64,000 nucleotides of DNA, taken from positions 95,330,557 to 95,394,556 of the forward strand of contig OY986438.1 of assembly GCA_963920525.1 (NCBI GenBank), read 5' to 3'. Of this stretch, positions 10,705 to 22,775 are shown in pieces (within the stretch, counting starts at the first letter, position 1; every line of letters starts with the position of its first letter). The notes beneath the pieces were generated by a model that did no database searches, had not been told where the DNA came from, and saw only the letters and a list, made by a program, of their open reading frames with translations. This DNA is from Dichetophora obliterata. Lineage: Eukaryota > Arthropoda > Insecta > Diptera > Sciomyzidae. The translations under genes and the position numbers were made by a program.

Positions 10705-11090
10705 AGACTTTAGAAATAGACATTTTTACAGGTGCTTATTCATAAAACAAAGTGAAACGCTCTGTTTTCAGCTTTTCGAAGAACTGACATAAAAACTTAC
10801 AGAATATTACTATTTTTACCATTAATATATTAATATTATAAGAAATAATTAATATATTTCTTTTCATTTTCCTTGAAAAAAGTTGAAAGAAAGCATAACA
10901 TTTTTTTACCCTAAATATAACTTTCTAAACTACCTTCGATGGGTACTAGAATTATTAAAGTTTTTCTACCTGTTAAAGAAAGCATAATATTTTTATTGCC
11001 CCGGATACGAACTACGTGCGCACTCATTAGGTGTCCAGTTTTTATATTTTTTACCTGTGGAATAATAGCTTGTATAAAAAACAATTCTAG
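10705..11090. other. AT-rich, no feature recognised
   Basis: Intronic AT-rich sequence with short imperfect echoes of AAAGAAAGCATAA but no element end or coding signal that I can support. Confidence 0.4.
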
Positions 11091-11320
11091 AAAAAACTCC
11101 TTTACCTTTATTGTTTACCTGCTGTGTTAATCATTATTAGAATATCTTTACTTATTGCCTAATAAAAAATGTTAACTTTGGGAATATATTCGTGGCACCC
11201 TAGAAAAACTCCTTTACCTTTATTTTTTACCTGCTGTATAAATCATTATTAGAATATGTTCACTTATTGCCTGGTAAAAAATGTGAACAGCAATATATGC
11301 GTGGCACCCTATAAATTGGA
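11091..11320 (+). repeat. two-unit tandem repeat, period about 112 bp
   Basis: AAAAACTCCTTTACCTTTAT, TTACCTGCTGT, ATCATTATTAGAATAT and GTGGCACCCTA each occur twice at the same spacing (11092 and 11204 starts). The second unit differs by several substitutions. Confidence 0.7.
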
Positions 11321-11920
11321 ATTGGCATAACAAGAAAAAAAATTACAATGTTGATTGCTATATTATTTGTGTGTTAACAATAAAAATAATAATCTATATA
11401 TTCCAATCTATTCAGTTATTATGAAGTATATCATCAAAAATGCCAGAACACACGCAATGCAAGTTTAAGTGCAAGAGCATGAAAAAAGGTCATAGGCTTC
11501 CTGATAAAAATTGTTATAACTCATTTTCTAGACATTTCCCTACAATAGCATTTTTTGCATTGTGTTTAGAATTATTCAAAAAATTTAGCTTTTGTAGTCG
11601 GAACTTAAACTCAAGTTAAAAAAATTAGTAAAAATAGTGTTTCGGAAAGTCACCTCCTAGTCAGTCACCTCCTACATTGAAAAAAATTAAGTACTTCTTT
11701 TTAGTGTTAGTTGACAAAGACCGCTTATATAATGTATGCAGAAAAATTTGAGCCTTATCTTGCGCGACAAAAAAAAAAATATAAAATTAAAGAACTCGAA
11801 AAAACCATCAACTTTTCTACAAATAAGTTAAAATTTTACATTCGCGAGTCAACAACAAATGATCCAATTTCCCATATATAATAAACATTTTTTTTTAAAA
11901 ACATCTAAAATACCGGGCTT
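11321..11920. other. no feature recognised
   Basis: AT-rich intron sequence. A short duplicated phrase (GTCACCTCCTA, 11649-11672) is the only structure seen. Confidence 0.35.
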
Positions 11921-12135
11921 GTTCTGTATTCCACTTTCAAGTGGAAGTGAAATTAAATCATATTGAATTCGATATATGAAGTATAATCGCGAATAACGTT
12001 GTAAACGACAAAATTGTAAGTTTTCATTTTTATTAATTTTACAAGCACGTGAAACGTTCTTCCACTGACTGACACTTTAAAATGCGATAAAAATACCCCA
12101 AACTGCTTTGTTTTTACTCAGTTCTGTTTTTATAT

Positions 12136-13000
12136 AAGGTAAGTTACCCAAATAAGGCCAACCTAACGGTTTTTACTAGACAGAAGAGAAACGGTGTTTT
12201 TTAAACTTATTTTTGCAATTTTGTATTTTTGTTTATTCAATTCTTTTTTAAAAAACATAAAAATAAAGCATGAAAAAGTAAAAAATATATCCAGCTCAGA
12301 AGATTCAGAAGACTCAGAAAAGGTCTGATTTTTGCCATATTAGGACCACCATGTCTAAATAAGGCCTAATCTCTAATGGTTTAGAAACATAACAAAACAG
12401 TCAGAAAATAATAAAATAAGAACACATATTGTTATTACAAGTGTTGGTTTACATTGATACTAAACATAAATGATATTCATAGCTTTTTTTTATAAAAACT
12501 TTTTCGAAAAAATACTTTAATTGCCAAAAGCTTATTTTGAAAATTAAAATTAAAAATAAAGTTACTCTGGCTTTTTTAAAGAGAATTTTATTTATTTATT
12601 TATTTTATTTATTTATTTATTTATTTGTTGGGCCGTTTTAGGCGCTCTCAATATCATTTCATTAATAAAGTTGTTCTCGGAATACACCACAGTTAGATTT
12701 TATCAATTAACCTTTTTGTTTTCGTTAAAATACCTCTCTTGATTTTTAATTCAAAGCTGGACATAGGCAATAGTTAATTCGTAGAATAACGGACTTTTAC
12801 TGCGAGCACAATATTACATCAACCACGTTGTTGACGCTACCGCTGTCTTCTTTCGACTGTCACTCGCTTCACAGATGCGCAATCGAAGTAATTTAACATG
12901 TTTAAACGTGCAAAAAATCATTTTGCAGGGAATGCAATAAATGTGCGTATTAGAAATCAGGCCTTATTAAGGCTTGGGCCTTATTTGGTGAAGGGACCTT
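12136..13000 (+). mobile_element. family C element, copy 1 (865 bp)
   Basis: Ends are AAGGTAAGTTACCCAAATAA and ...CCAAATAAGG-type inverted end closing with GGGACCTT. The same sequence, inverted, is at 26154-26933. Both contain the repeated word AATAAGGCC near each end. A (TTTA)n tract at 12587-12627 is present here but not in copy 2. Confidence 0.7.
12587..12627 (+). repeat. (TTTA)n microsatellite
   Basis: About nine to ten TTTA units with one interruption, inside family C copy 1 and missing from the other copy. Confidence 0.85.
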
Positions 13001-13498
13001 AATATAAGAGAGTAATTCTAACAAATATTCGCAAAAACACACTTTAAGAAAAATTTCGTTTACAACGTTATTCGCGATTATACTTTTTCGTTTTGTATTT
13101 TATTTAATTTATTAATATAATAAATTGTATTAACGAAAAAATTATATAGAGAGAACACCAAATATCGAATTCTATTGTGATTTCTTTTCACTCCCTTTCG
13201 GAAGTGGAATGCAGAACATGCTTGTATGCCTTAATTTGAACCAATTTTGCCTAAAACCTGTCTTAAAGCATGTCCGTAGAGTTAAATATATTACTAAAAA
13301 CAAAGGCGGGCTTACAAAATACCAATGAATAAGCAAATTATTGAAACTATGTATTTTTAAATATAAATATACATTCATAAATTTGTACTACTACTGAAAC
13401 ATTAAAAAATGCCTGATCTTGTGTAGTGTTTATAATATTAGGGCGGGGTACTGTACTCTATATCGAGAAACATTTTTTAAGATATAATTTTGAAATAG

Positions 13499-13652
13499 AG
13501 CTCGCTTGTCAGCGCCCATAGTAGCTCAAGCTCCACGACAACAACAACAACACCGGACGATGCACACAAATTACGTCATGTTAAAAAACTACAAGTTTCG
13601 ATGACCATGGTGGATCCCGTTCATTTTCAAAATCTCGCCGAGAATGCTCCAG
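13499..13652 (+). CDS. mu2: mu2/MDC1-like exon, start of first BRCT repeat
   Basis: 51 codons plus one base. The exon encodes a Ser/Thr linker (SSSSSTTTTTTPDD), then HKLRHVKKLQVSMTMVDP, the first beta strand region of a BRCT repeat, and HFQNLAENAP. In-frame stop TAG lies immediately upstream of 13499, so the exon must begin at an acceptor (AAATAG ending at 13498, or CTTGTCAG ending at 13512). It ends CCA G|GTTAGAG. The next intron is 55 bp (13653-13707), ending TTCGCACAG. Confidence 0.75.
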
Positions 13653-13707
13653 GTTAGAGTTACGCTAAATTAAAAATCCTTTCTAATAATTTTCTTTGTT
13701 CGCACAG

Positions 13708-14019
13708 ATATTTGGACCGTAGCCAAAGATCCAGTGGAGAGTGATATTCTCATCATGGACAAGGGCAATCGTACATTTAAATTCCTAATAGCTATGGCCA
13801 AAGGTATACCAATTGTCACATCCAGTTGGCTAGAGGTCGTAAATAAGAATCGCCAACTTACCAGTATGACCGAACATTTCTACGCCGACGAATCATTTGA
13901 GAAGCGTCATAAGTTCTCGCTTTTAAAGTCATTACAAATGGCTCGAAAGCAAAAATTATTTGCAGACTATCATTTCATAATGACACCTGGTATCAGACCA
14001 CAGCCGGATGAGATGGAAG
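13708..14019 (+). CDS. mu2: mu2/MDC1-like exon, BRCT repeat 1 and linker to BRCT 2
   Basis: MDC1-type proteins bind phosphorylated H2A variants at DNA breaks through a C-terminal BRCT pair. In flies the equivalent gene is mutator 2 (mu2). This exon encodes the core of BRCT 1 and the inter-repeat linker. Visible family signatures are NRTFKFLIAMAKGIPIVTSS with the invariant Trp of W-L-E, a helix MARKQKLFADYHF, and MTPGIRPQPDEME, which corresponds to the V-T-P-G-x-x-P linker of vertebrate MDC1. The match to MDC1 in this linker is the main reason I prefer mu2 over other BRCT proteins such as PTIP or MCPH1. The exon ends ATG GAA G|GTATTT. The following 62-bp intron (14020-14081) ends TTTATTCCAG. 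Reading through the intron gives a false stop at 14063. Confidence 0.8.
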
Positions 14020-14081
14020 GTATTTTTTGCAACGATGCTCAGAGGCTATCAGCAACTTTTTAACCGCTACTTTTATTCCAG

Positions 14082-14296
14082 CAATTATCAAATGCGCTGG
14101 CGGCACAGTACATGTTGATGTGCCCGCTGTCAAGGATAATCAAAAATTGTATTTAGTCACATCCAAGGACGATCAGAAATTATGGCACAAATATCGACGT
14201 CTCAATAACAAAATTTCAATTATTAGCAGCGAGGGCGTTATGGCTGCTGTAATGCGTCAAATTGTTAAGCCGTTGGATACAAATTTGCTAGCATAA
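14082..14296 (+). CDS. mu2: mu2/MDC1-like last exon, BRCT repeat 2 and C terminus
   Basis: Starts in phase with the previous exon (GCA split G|CA) and encodes AIIKCAGGTVHVDVPAVK, where C-x-G-G-T is the glycine turn of the second BRCT repeat. LYLVTSKDD and SIISSEGVMAAVMRQIVKP follow, and the protein ends PLDTNLLA with TAA at 14294-14296. The three 3' exons together give exactly 226 codons plus stop, in a consistent frame across both introns. MDC1-family proteins end soon after the second BRCT, so this is the natural C terminus. No convincing AATAAA was found close downstream. Confidence 0.8.
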
Positions 14297-15244
14297 TCGT
14301 ATTGCTATAGCATAAATCCTGCATAACCAATTTATATTCGTAGACATGTATTCTCTTTGTCGTTTTGTTTTGAACAGAAAATCTTTCGTGCCAGTATTTG
14401 TTTTATATAGTATATATATTTGCTGACGTTTTCCCACACTGTTACACTGTTGAACTTTAATGTACTTATATATACGTTTGTTTTCATATCTTATCATCAC
14501 AATATATTATCTTTTCTTTAAAAAACACTGCGCTATATTATTCAAACTTTAAAAGCGTTACTACTAAGTTTTGAAATTCTTTTATTTAAATATATTATTT
14601 TAAAATAATTATAACTAGAATTCATGTACATGTAATACTCGCTCAATGCCTTTTTTAAATACATATATTTTTTAAAGCCTACTGAAACTGTTATCTGTTT
14701 TTCTACTTTTTTGCAAACTAACGTTTTGCAGTAGATTAGACGAGGTTTTGCCATACATAGAGAGGTAAAGAAAGGGCAGGGCCTGAGTTCGCGAAAATTT
14801 AGATTTATGGCGGTAGGAAAGAGAGCCGAATATTTTTCGATAACATAAACCGCCTGAATAATTAATTAGTTTTATGATCTATTAAATTATTACATGAATT
14901 AAATTGCGAGCTTTTAGATCAAGTAAGTCTTATAGGATAATGTTATTAATACCGGGGACTCTTTCTGCAAGGTCTATAGCAATTATCATTTAGAATTTGA
15001 TTTTTGATTTTAAATTTGTCTTTCTGAATTTCGAATGGAAGTTCTAAATGTTACTTCGTTTTTTCTGAACTTCAATTCGTCTTTTCTGAATTACAATAAG
15101 AAATAGTGTAGAGGAATCATCCATGATTGAATGAAGTATGCCTGCAAAGCTTATCCGTCTCTTCGGGATGACGATGAGCAAGACCAACAGTGGTGTCAAT
15201 CAAGCTTAAAGGCAAGGTAAGTCCCTAAGTAAAAAATCGAGCGA
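14297..15244. other. mu2 3' flank, mostly featureless
   Basis: Downstream of the mu2 stop. It contains AT-rich sequence, then three echoes of TTTTTCTGAA(C/T)T near 15010-15100. At 15125-15205 a + strand scrap reading MPAKLIRLFGMTMSKTNSGV resembles the K-L-I-R-x...M-T-x-x-x-T-x-S-x-V segment of LINE reverse transcriptases. It is too short to assign further. Confidence 0.4.
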
Positions 15245-17276
15245 CTTTTTTATACCCTCATGCGTACTGCGTAAGATGTTGGTATATTAACTTTGGCACT
15301 CCGTTTGTAAAGACGATAAGGAGGCGTGGCAGATATAGAAAATATATTTGTCAGCATAACCTCCTGCGTCGATTTCGCCATGTTCGTCGATACGATTACA
15401 GCCGCAATTTTAACCCTCTAATGCTCAGGCGGAGTTCACGCCGATCGCTATAAAACCGTAGTCTGTGAAAATTTTTCAAATGGTAGACGAATTTTTTGTA
15501 CGTTAGACATGTTTTTACGAATTTAATTAATTTTTTACTCGAAATTTTTAACTCAATTTTCGGTGAATTATAAAATACATTTATTGAAGGGAGATCGATG
15601 TGAAAAAAGATACTAGTGAGTAAGAAGTTGTTTTTTCTTTTTATTGAAGTAAAAAAAATATGTAAAACAAAAAGCAAGTTGTTAAAGAAACAGTTGACAT
15701 TTTCACCTGTAAAAAATGAACGAAGAACTAAAATTAAAAATGAACTTCAAATTCGTTTTTCCCGTACCCAAATTAGTATAACTTGATTAGTACAATATGA
15801 TTTGGAGCTCAAACAAAAAATGGGGCATAAGAGGATTAAAGCTATCGTATTGAAAATCAAGTTCGGGAATGAGCAAAATTGAATGAAAATCACTCATACC
15901 TTACGTACAAAGTTGCTTTAACAAAATGGTAAAACATCTTTAAATGCCACAAAAATTAATGTAATGACTTGAAATTTGCACATAAGCTTTGGGTGCAAAA
16001 AATCATGATGTCATTGAAATTTGTTAAAGTCAGATGAAAAGCACGGCTACCTCCCATACAAAGTGTAATGCCAGAATCTCTTTAAATGCCACAAAAACTA
16101 ATGTAAGGACTTGCAACTTTGCACATTAGCTTTGGTCTCAAATATTCACTATATATTCCAAATTCGCAAAATAGTATACAAATCACGCCTACCTCCCATA
16201 CAAAGTAACTATATAAAAACATAAGTCTCAAAAATAATTGAAATACACATACACAAAAATTAATTGAATCAATTAAAGTTATGCACATATTGTTATGCTA
16301 AGTAAAAAGTTATGCTAAGAATATTAAAATTCAGTTTGAATTTCATATAAAAAATCGGCCCCATACAATGTCATCAAAGTAGCATAACTTTTATATACAT
16401 ATTCCACAAAAATGTGTGTGTATTAACAGCATATTGAACACATAATCTTCCATATCTTAAATGCGCTCTGCAAACTGGATGAATATACGCCCATCCTCTA
16501 TACGAAGTGACATCATCAAACTTTCAAAATATATACTATAACTTAGGGATTGTCCATAAACACTTTTTTACTACTTTTTGACAATTTTATTGCTGTAGAT
16601 TTTTTGTTTTTAACGACTAGGAAAAAATATTTTTGTAAATACATTTTTCAAAACATCAATTTTATATATGGTTTATATAAACATTATCAAAGAAAACAGT
16701 TTTAATAATTTGAAAGAAAAAAATTAAATTGGTTTTTTCACACGATTTTGAAAATGGTCAAAAATAAAAGAAATTTTAAAAAATTATCCAACTAAAGCAG
16801 TCAAACAAAAAACTTCCACCGAATTGTACCGATTCTCTGTGAAACCTCATTTTAAAAAATGGTAAAAAATTGCTATTTCACTGAAATTTTTTATCGTATT
16901 AGACTAAAAATTGGGTAATTAAGTTTATATGGTTAATGTCAGCAAATGTATTAAAAATAAGCGTGGTTCCACTGCAGCTACGCCCACTTTTAAAAAATCG
17001 AAATGGTCCCGAAACTACTGTGCCGATTAAGATTAAATTTTGGCAGTGGATTTGTTTCGACTACAACACTGTTTAGGAAAATATTGCCACACCCCTTTTA
17101 CCGCCCACAAACCAATAAAAATGCTATATTTCCGACTCAATCAATGACTGAAAAAAATTTAGAAAGTATTTACCCGTAGCTCACCATTTCTATTTTAATT
17201 TTTTTTCCAGAAAAGGTCTAAAATATATATTGTACTTTTCTCTCAAAAAAGAGGCCCAAAGTTATTAAGGCTTGCC

Positions 17277-18040
17277 ACTGTTTAAGCGTACATTTAACAA
17301 ATCGTATTTATAGCATTTGTTATTGTTGAAACGTTGAGCACCCCGTCATGTGACTGTCGTATTAAAAAATTAAGGCGAATTTACACATTTCATTAAAAAC
17401 GATGATAGTGAACGTTGAACGATGACAGTGAATCAATTTTTAATTTACATTATTCACAGTGTAAATTTGAAATTTGATGGATGATTCGGTGTTGAATGTC
17501 AAAATATATTCTCTGGCTGATTAATTTTATTGACTTTTAAAAAATTAAGTAAATAAAAGCTATTCAGCAATTAAATACAAAAAAAATATAAACTTTCTGC
17601 TTCAAATTATGTTAACACCTTTCAATTGTGTTTTAGTACGAATGACACATCAGTTCGGTTTGCTTTCACTTTCATCAAAAGTAGGAAGACCTTCTACTTC
17701 TTTCACTGTTCAATGTGGATGACAATCATCTTCATTTTAAAGATGAAACTCAATTTACATTTTACAAATCAGATGATTCATCCAAAGTGAAGGATGATAG
17801 TGAATCGTGTAAATTCGCCTTTATGCAACTCTGTGATCTATGTGATTATGCGGCTGTGGACAGAGCATAAAAATACGAGGTATGAAAAACACCTCCAAAG
17901 ACTTTTATTTACGCGTGTTTGCGTATTCGCGTTTGCATGCAAAACAACAACAAAGCAAAATACGCTTTCGTAAATTGGCGTACAAATAGCAAATCTTACA
18001 AATAGCAGACCAGAGTATTCAAACTGTGAATAGCCATATT
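17277..18040. mobile_element. TIR element carrying MITE B copy 2
   Basis: GGCTTGCCACTGTTTAAGCG (17269 on) and TTCAAACTGTGAATAGCC (18017-18034) are inverted partners. A related left end (GGCTATTCACAGTTTAAGCG) occurs at 58343. The interior is largely family B MITE sequence. Confidence 0.4.
17372..17823. mobile_element. MITE family B, copy 2
   Basis: Same ends as 7940-8365 (AAGGCGAATTTACACATTTC ... GTGTAAATTCGCCTTT). It includes a segment near 17710-17735 that copy 1 lacks (CAATGTGGATGACAATC). Confidence 0.75.
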
Positions 18041-19632
18041 GTTGCAAAAAAATTATATTGAAATTTTTATTTTATAAATTCTTTTTTATCGTCATAGTTA
18101 ATAAAAAAAGCCGTAAGTTACCAAAAATTCAAAATTTACTTTTTGATTGATTATGATGCATTGTATCAAAATACATGTTCCTGCAAAATTTAACACTCCT
18201 ACAACTAAAAACGGTGTACAGTGTTTTGATTTCATACGTTCTTGTGCCAAAAATAGTAAACATTGACGGATTTTGACATAATTTGGTAGAATAATTTTAT
18301 TAGTCCTATTAAGAAAATATCAAAAAATGGTGTATATCGAACCAATACAACCCCTCCCTACCGTATAAACTCAAAATGTTAAACAGCAAATGTCAATATA
18401 TTTCAATGAAATTTAATAGGATGTCGTCTTTTGTGCTTATTAACACAGTTGTTTAACATAGTGTACATAGGCTCACTAACACCCCCTCCCCTTCCCCTCC
18501 CGTATAAACCGAAACTGAAGCACATCCAGAGATCAACAGATTTCAATGAAATTTTGTACAATGTAGAACTTTTGGCTTATTAATACAATTTTCGAACATG
18601 ATTTACATTAAGACTCAAATGACCACTCTATCCCCAACCCACCCACCACCCACCAACCACCTCTTCCACCCCCACCCCAACCTGTACAATCCGAAACGGG
18701 AAAACAGGCAAGCATCCACAGATTTCAACTAACTCTTAGGGAAAAGTTTGAAAGGTTAAGCAGGCTCATATACAATTACAAAAACAATATTCTAGCTAGC
18801 ATTTCTAGTTTAACAAAAACAAGAAAAAGTATTAAAGAACTAATAAGGAATTATCTTCGATTGGGCCGAAGTTAAAATACCCCCACGGCCGAATTAGAGT
18901 ATATATAAAGTCTTAAGCAAACTGTTAAATATATTTAAAGCTTTTCCCGTTTTGGTTAAGTCACTTTGTATGGGAGGTAGGCGTGGTTTTCATCCGATTT
19001 TTACAAGTTTCATACTCAAAATAAATATTCAATATATAAGAAACTGCGAAATTTGAAGTCATTAAATTGATTTTTGTGGAATTTAAAGAGATTTTCCCGT
19101 TTTGGTTAAGTCACTTTGTATGGGAGGTAGGTGTGGTTTTAATCTGATTTTTACAAATTTAATACTCAAAATAAATATTAAATATTTAAGACACTGTGCG
19201 AAATTTGAAGTCATTAAATTGATTTTTGTGGAATTTTGTATGGGAATTTTGTATGGGAGGTAGGCGCGGTTTTCATACGATTTTGCTCAGATTCGAACTT
19301 GAATTCGAACCTCCATTTTTGTATAAAAAGCTTATATTTTGAATTTCGTTATGATAGCTCAAAAATTACGGCTGCTATTGTGGACACAGACGGACAGACG
19401 GACATGGCTAAATCGACTCAGGAGGTGATGCTGATCAGGAATATAAATACTTTTTATACCGGCCACGCCTCCTTATCGGAGTTACAAACGGAGTGACAAA
19501 ATTAATATACCTCCATTACGTTTTTTAAACGTGGGTGTATAAATACAGTATTGCGCTGTATACACGTTGTATATACTGAAGTGAAACTTCTTAAAATTAA
19601 GGATATGAGCTTTTTGTGAAAGAGATAAAGAA

Positions 19633-19635
<3 letters not shown>

Positions 19636-19690
<55 letters not shown>
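19636..19690 (+). repeat. (GA)n microsatellite
   Basis: Uninterrupted GA dinucleotides over 55 bp. Its minus-strand translation is a run of Ser-Leu and should not be taken as protein. Confidence 0.95.
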
Positions 19691-19691
<1 letters not shown>

Positions 19692-19989
19692 ATCTTAAAA
19701 GAAAAACAATACAAAATTTGCATAAAATTATTTTGCTTGTTGGAACAGTATTCTGGTTGGTGCTTTAATTGGTAATACTGATTTAATGGTTTTTTATTAC
19801 TAAAATATGAGATATATGTCCGTGATTTGCTATGAACAGAACTACACTCTATCTGTCGCTCTTCTCGTGGAGATGACATAAAAAAATATAGAAAAAAATG
19901 GTTATTATAGTTCATATCAAAAAATCTAAGAGCTCTAGGGGAGTCAGAAAATCCAAAGTGTTTTACGTAGACACCTGCCATGTAGGCTT

Positions 19990-21245
19990 AATTCTACGGT
20001 GCTCTATAGCGAGGGACCGAAATATTGCGTCGGCCAACGCCACTTTGAGGGTTCAAAGGTACCAAATTAGCTAAATGTTGTGATAACATGTCGCAACCCT
20101 TGGTAGGGGTGGAGGCCTATCTAAAACCTCTTCCGTACTCTGGGGTACTGCACCCGGTTTGAGAATGCAAACCTACACCGAGCTGAACAGCTATACCCAC
20201 GATATAGGTGATAAACACACAGCCACCACGAATCTCCCCGAAGGGCCGACCCAATCAGTCAACCTGGCGCATGCCAAGGGGCTACCGACTGCCCGTGTCC
20301 CAGCTTTCAAGTCTTTGGTCGGACCTCGTAGCATACTAAAAGCATACTACTACCAGTTTTAGCTCATCACAGCTCCGGACTGGTAACCAATCAAACAAAA
20401 AGGGACAAATCAACAAGAAATGAACAAACCACATTCATTTAGACCAACACAAGCAAAACAGACAACAAATACCCAACTCAAAAATGCCTAGCCCGCCGCC
20501 TTTTAAACACCTCACATGCAAACTGGTCCAACCTAGAAACGTGTTCGCTACAAGCTAGCACGTTTTCCAAGTCGAAATCTCCATTTGCACGCAACACCCC
20601 CATTGCACGCAAATCACGAATGTCATCATAAAAAGGACACTCACGAAGTACATGCAACCAGTCCTCACGGACTGCACCACAATCACACTCAGCATTCTCA
20701 CTCAGGTTTCTTTCATGCAAGAAAGCATTGAAAGACTCATGCCCAGTCAACATAAAACCAAGACTTAAGCTAAAGCGAAAATCAGGGTAACGATTCACAT
20801 ACATAACATCACATATAAAATTATACGTGACCCTACCATGCACACATTCGTCCCATCTAGACTGCCATCTAGACCTAACACATTCACACAGCAAAGCCTT
20901 CCTTTCACCCTCACCCATATGCGCTACATCCGAGTGCGTGACCCAATCAAACAATAAGCACATCTTTCTTAGTCCCATAAGCAACACAGAGTTGTATTAC
21001 TACCAGATCAAGAGGAGGTACCCCCAGCAACACTTGTAAGGCATCTGTAGATACCGTACGACACACAGGTATACATCTAATCAGAATGGCTCTCTAACAA
21101 GAGAGTATCTTTCGGTATCCCACAGCAGACCTGACCACGTGACCCCATACAGGTGCACCAAAAGTTGCGCAAGCAACAAACATAAGCCGTTCAGCCCGCC
21201 TACTGAGTCCCCATTCAGATCTGAGTAATCGCCGTATCTAGGGGG
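19990..21245 (-). mobile_element. 5'-truncated R1-clade LINE
   Basis: GC-rich compared with its surroundings. The minus strand carries the 3' part of a non-LTR ORF2 (see the pseudogene), ending at 20478, followed by about 480 bp of presumed 3' UTR. The sharp change at about 21240, just after GTATCTAGGGGGG, looks like the 5' truncation point. No poly(A) tail is visible, as is common for R1-clade elements. Confidence 0.6.
20478..21240 (-). pseudogene. R1-clade ORF2, C-terminal part
   Basis: From the minus strand, LSRRAERLMFVACATFGAPV, WGHVVRSAVGYRKILSC and RAILIRCIPVCRTVSTDALQ correspond to the thumb/connection region after the reverse transcriptase. After a stop and a frame change, VTHSDVAHMG and LTGHESFNAFLHERNLSENA are followed by ECDCGAVREDWLHVLRECPF. 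That last segment holds the C-x-C...H-x3-4-C zinc knuckle typical of R1/TRAS-type ORF2 ends. The last open stretch is 169 codons (20987-20478). Confidence 0.75.
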
Positions 21246-22775
21246 GTAAAATGTAAATGGTCCTATTAATTTTTTCCCTTAACATTTTTTCTGAACACAC
21301 CTATACTCTATCTGACACCCTTTTGGTGGTCCCCAAACAAAACACACGAAATAGAAAATACCATTGCTTATGTACACAAAAACGTGATGAGACTCGAAAT
21401 ATTATTCATTGCTAAAATTTTTCGTGATGAGACTCTAAAAATTTTACTCTCAGTGTCAAATCGCCGCCTAAGAAATTTCACATCAAAAATAGAATAGCAA
21501 AGAAAAACAAACAGCACAATTCTGAATGCTTTTTCCCGGGGAATGGGAAAAGGTAGTTTTAATTTTTAAGACAGCAGATAAAGACATCACATTTTTTTTT
21601 GCTAACACTCATGTATACTGACCGTTGACGAACAAACTGGCATTAAAAATTTCGAAAATGATTTTGAACTTCATCGTGAAAATTAAAACTCCCTTTTCCG
21701 ATTCCCCGGGAAAAATCATTCAGAATTGGGATGATTATTATCTAAAAGTTTTCTGGTAGAGTCCAACCAAATACAAGTAAAATTGACTAACTTGGTGCAA
21801 CAGGCACAGACATAATTAATATATAATCTTAGTTTTCAAGCAAAGCTTAAATAAAAACTTTGTCACGCCACCTGGTGTCACCAAAAAAGCGATCCAAGAA
21901 GTGGATGGTAAAGTTCTAAAAGGTCTCATCCAGGCCTGAAGCCAGGGTGGGGAAAGGGGGGCAATGCCCCCCTACTACAACCGTTTCCCCCCTGGCCAAA
22001 TCAGACAATGAAAAACTTTAAATGAATAATTAATATGCATTTTGCAGATATATTTCTTTACAATTCGTTTAGTTTAAAATAACAAAAAATATACACATTC
22101 ACCTTATTCATGACTTGAATATGTATATGAAATTTGTTTAACAAAAAATTTCAGGCAAATTGTTACAATTCTTCAAATTTTTACTGGGTCGCCAACATTT
22201 ACTTAAGGTTTACTTAAAAAATGTCTTATACATATCTTAGCCCATTTCGCTACTCTTTCTTATATTTCTAGCCACTTTAAATAAATCTTGTGTTTTTAAC
22301 TTAATTTCATTACAAAGTCCTGAATTAATTTTTATATAATTTTTTATGTATTAATTTCATGTATAAAAAGATCTACATATCCATGTAAATATTATAAAAT
22401 TAACTGTTTCTTAATAAATATGTGTAATGTATTCATTTCATACGTTAAAAAATTGTTTTTTTTTTATTTAAATGAAAAAACAAAAAATAGCTCCCCTAGA
22501 TTCATGCCTGCCCCCTCTGTCTTCTTGGTCTGGCTACAGGCCTGGTTTCACTGCCTGGTGATTATCACCAAACAAGCGATTAACCAAGAGGGAGATCGTG
22601 AAAAGAAGGAGGAGTCACTTTGGCACATACACAGCAACTCTAAAGTCAAAGTTAAAGGCTTGGTTACAGTTAAAGGCTTGACCAAAAATAAAAATTGTTC
22701 AGAATAACAATTCAGCGTCATAATAGTTCAGATGTGTTTTCTTCAACATGTGTTGAATCATATGCACTTAAACAT
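21246..22775. other. intergenic sequence with one MITE
   Basis: Apart from the hairpin element at 21517-21728, I see only short repeats: CGTGATGAGACTC twice at 21384 and 21424, and C-rich phrases at 21960-22010 and 22490-22520. No coding gene. Confidence 0.4.
21517..21728. mobile_element. 212-bp MITE with about 47-bp TIRs
   Basis: CAATTCTGAATGCTTTTTCC at 21517 and the inverse ending TCATTCAGAATTG at 21728. The arms also share CCCGGGGAAT and AGTTTTAATTTT. Confidence 0.8.

Larger units (their letters stand above)
11921..13217. mobile_element. 1.3 kb TIR element hosting a nested element
   Basis: GTTCTGTATTCCACTT at 11921 is inverted at 13200-13217 (AAGTGGAATGCAGAAC). The inner block TATAATCGCGAATAACGTTG (11982-12001) is inverted at 13065-13084. 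The right arm carries about 60 bp extra AT-rich sequence. The middle is occupied by family C copy 1. No coding region. Confidence 0.55.
805..13498 (+). other. giant mu2 intron (about 12.7 kb) filled with transposons
   Basis: Bounded by donor GTAAAT at 805 and acceptor AAATAG ending at 13498 (alternative acceptor ending at 13512). The intron holds Tc1, mariner, hAT, MITE and TIR elements annotated separately. Bases 846-1740 contain no recognisable feature. Bases 13218-13498 are plain AT-rich intron end. Confidence 0.55.
15245..19520. repeat. composite of dispersed satellite-like repeats in inverted arrangement
   Basis: The right end (18840-19520, + orientation) has near-tandem 150-bp units starting TTTGTATGGGAGGTAGGCGT (18966, 19116, 19248), then GGACAGACGGACATGGCTAA (19390) and GCCACGCCTCCTTATCGGAG. 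The left end (15245-16330) carries the same modules inverted: CTCCGTTTGTAAAGACGATA, GGCGTGGC, CATGTTCGTC, then CTACCTCCCATACAAAGT at 16049 and 16189. A different tandem module (GCCGATT... AAATTTTGGCAGT) at 16950-17150 recurs at 46320-46660. I judge this to be a common non-coding fly repeat class (DINE/SGM-like). The name is a guess. Confidence 0.5.

Noticed and set aside
19502..19981. 159-codon minus-strand ORF with a long Ser-Leu run
   Set aside because: It is the translation of the (GA)n microsatellite plus flanks. No other protein feature.
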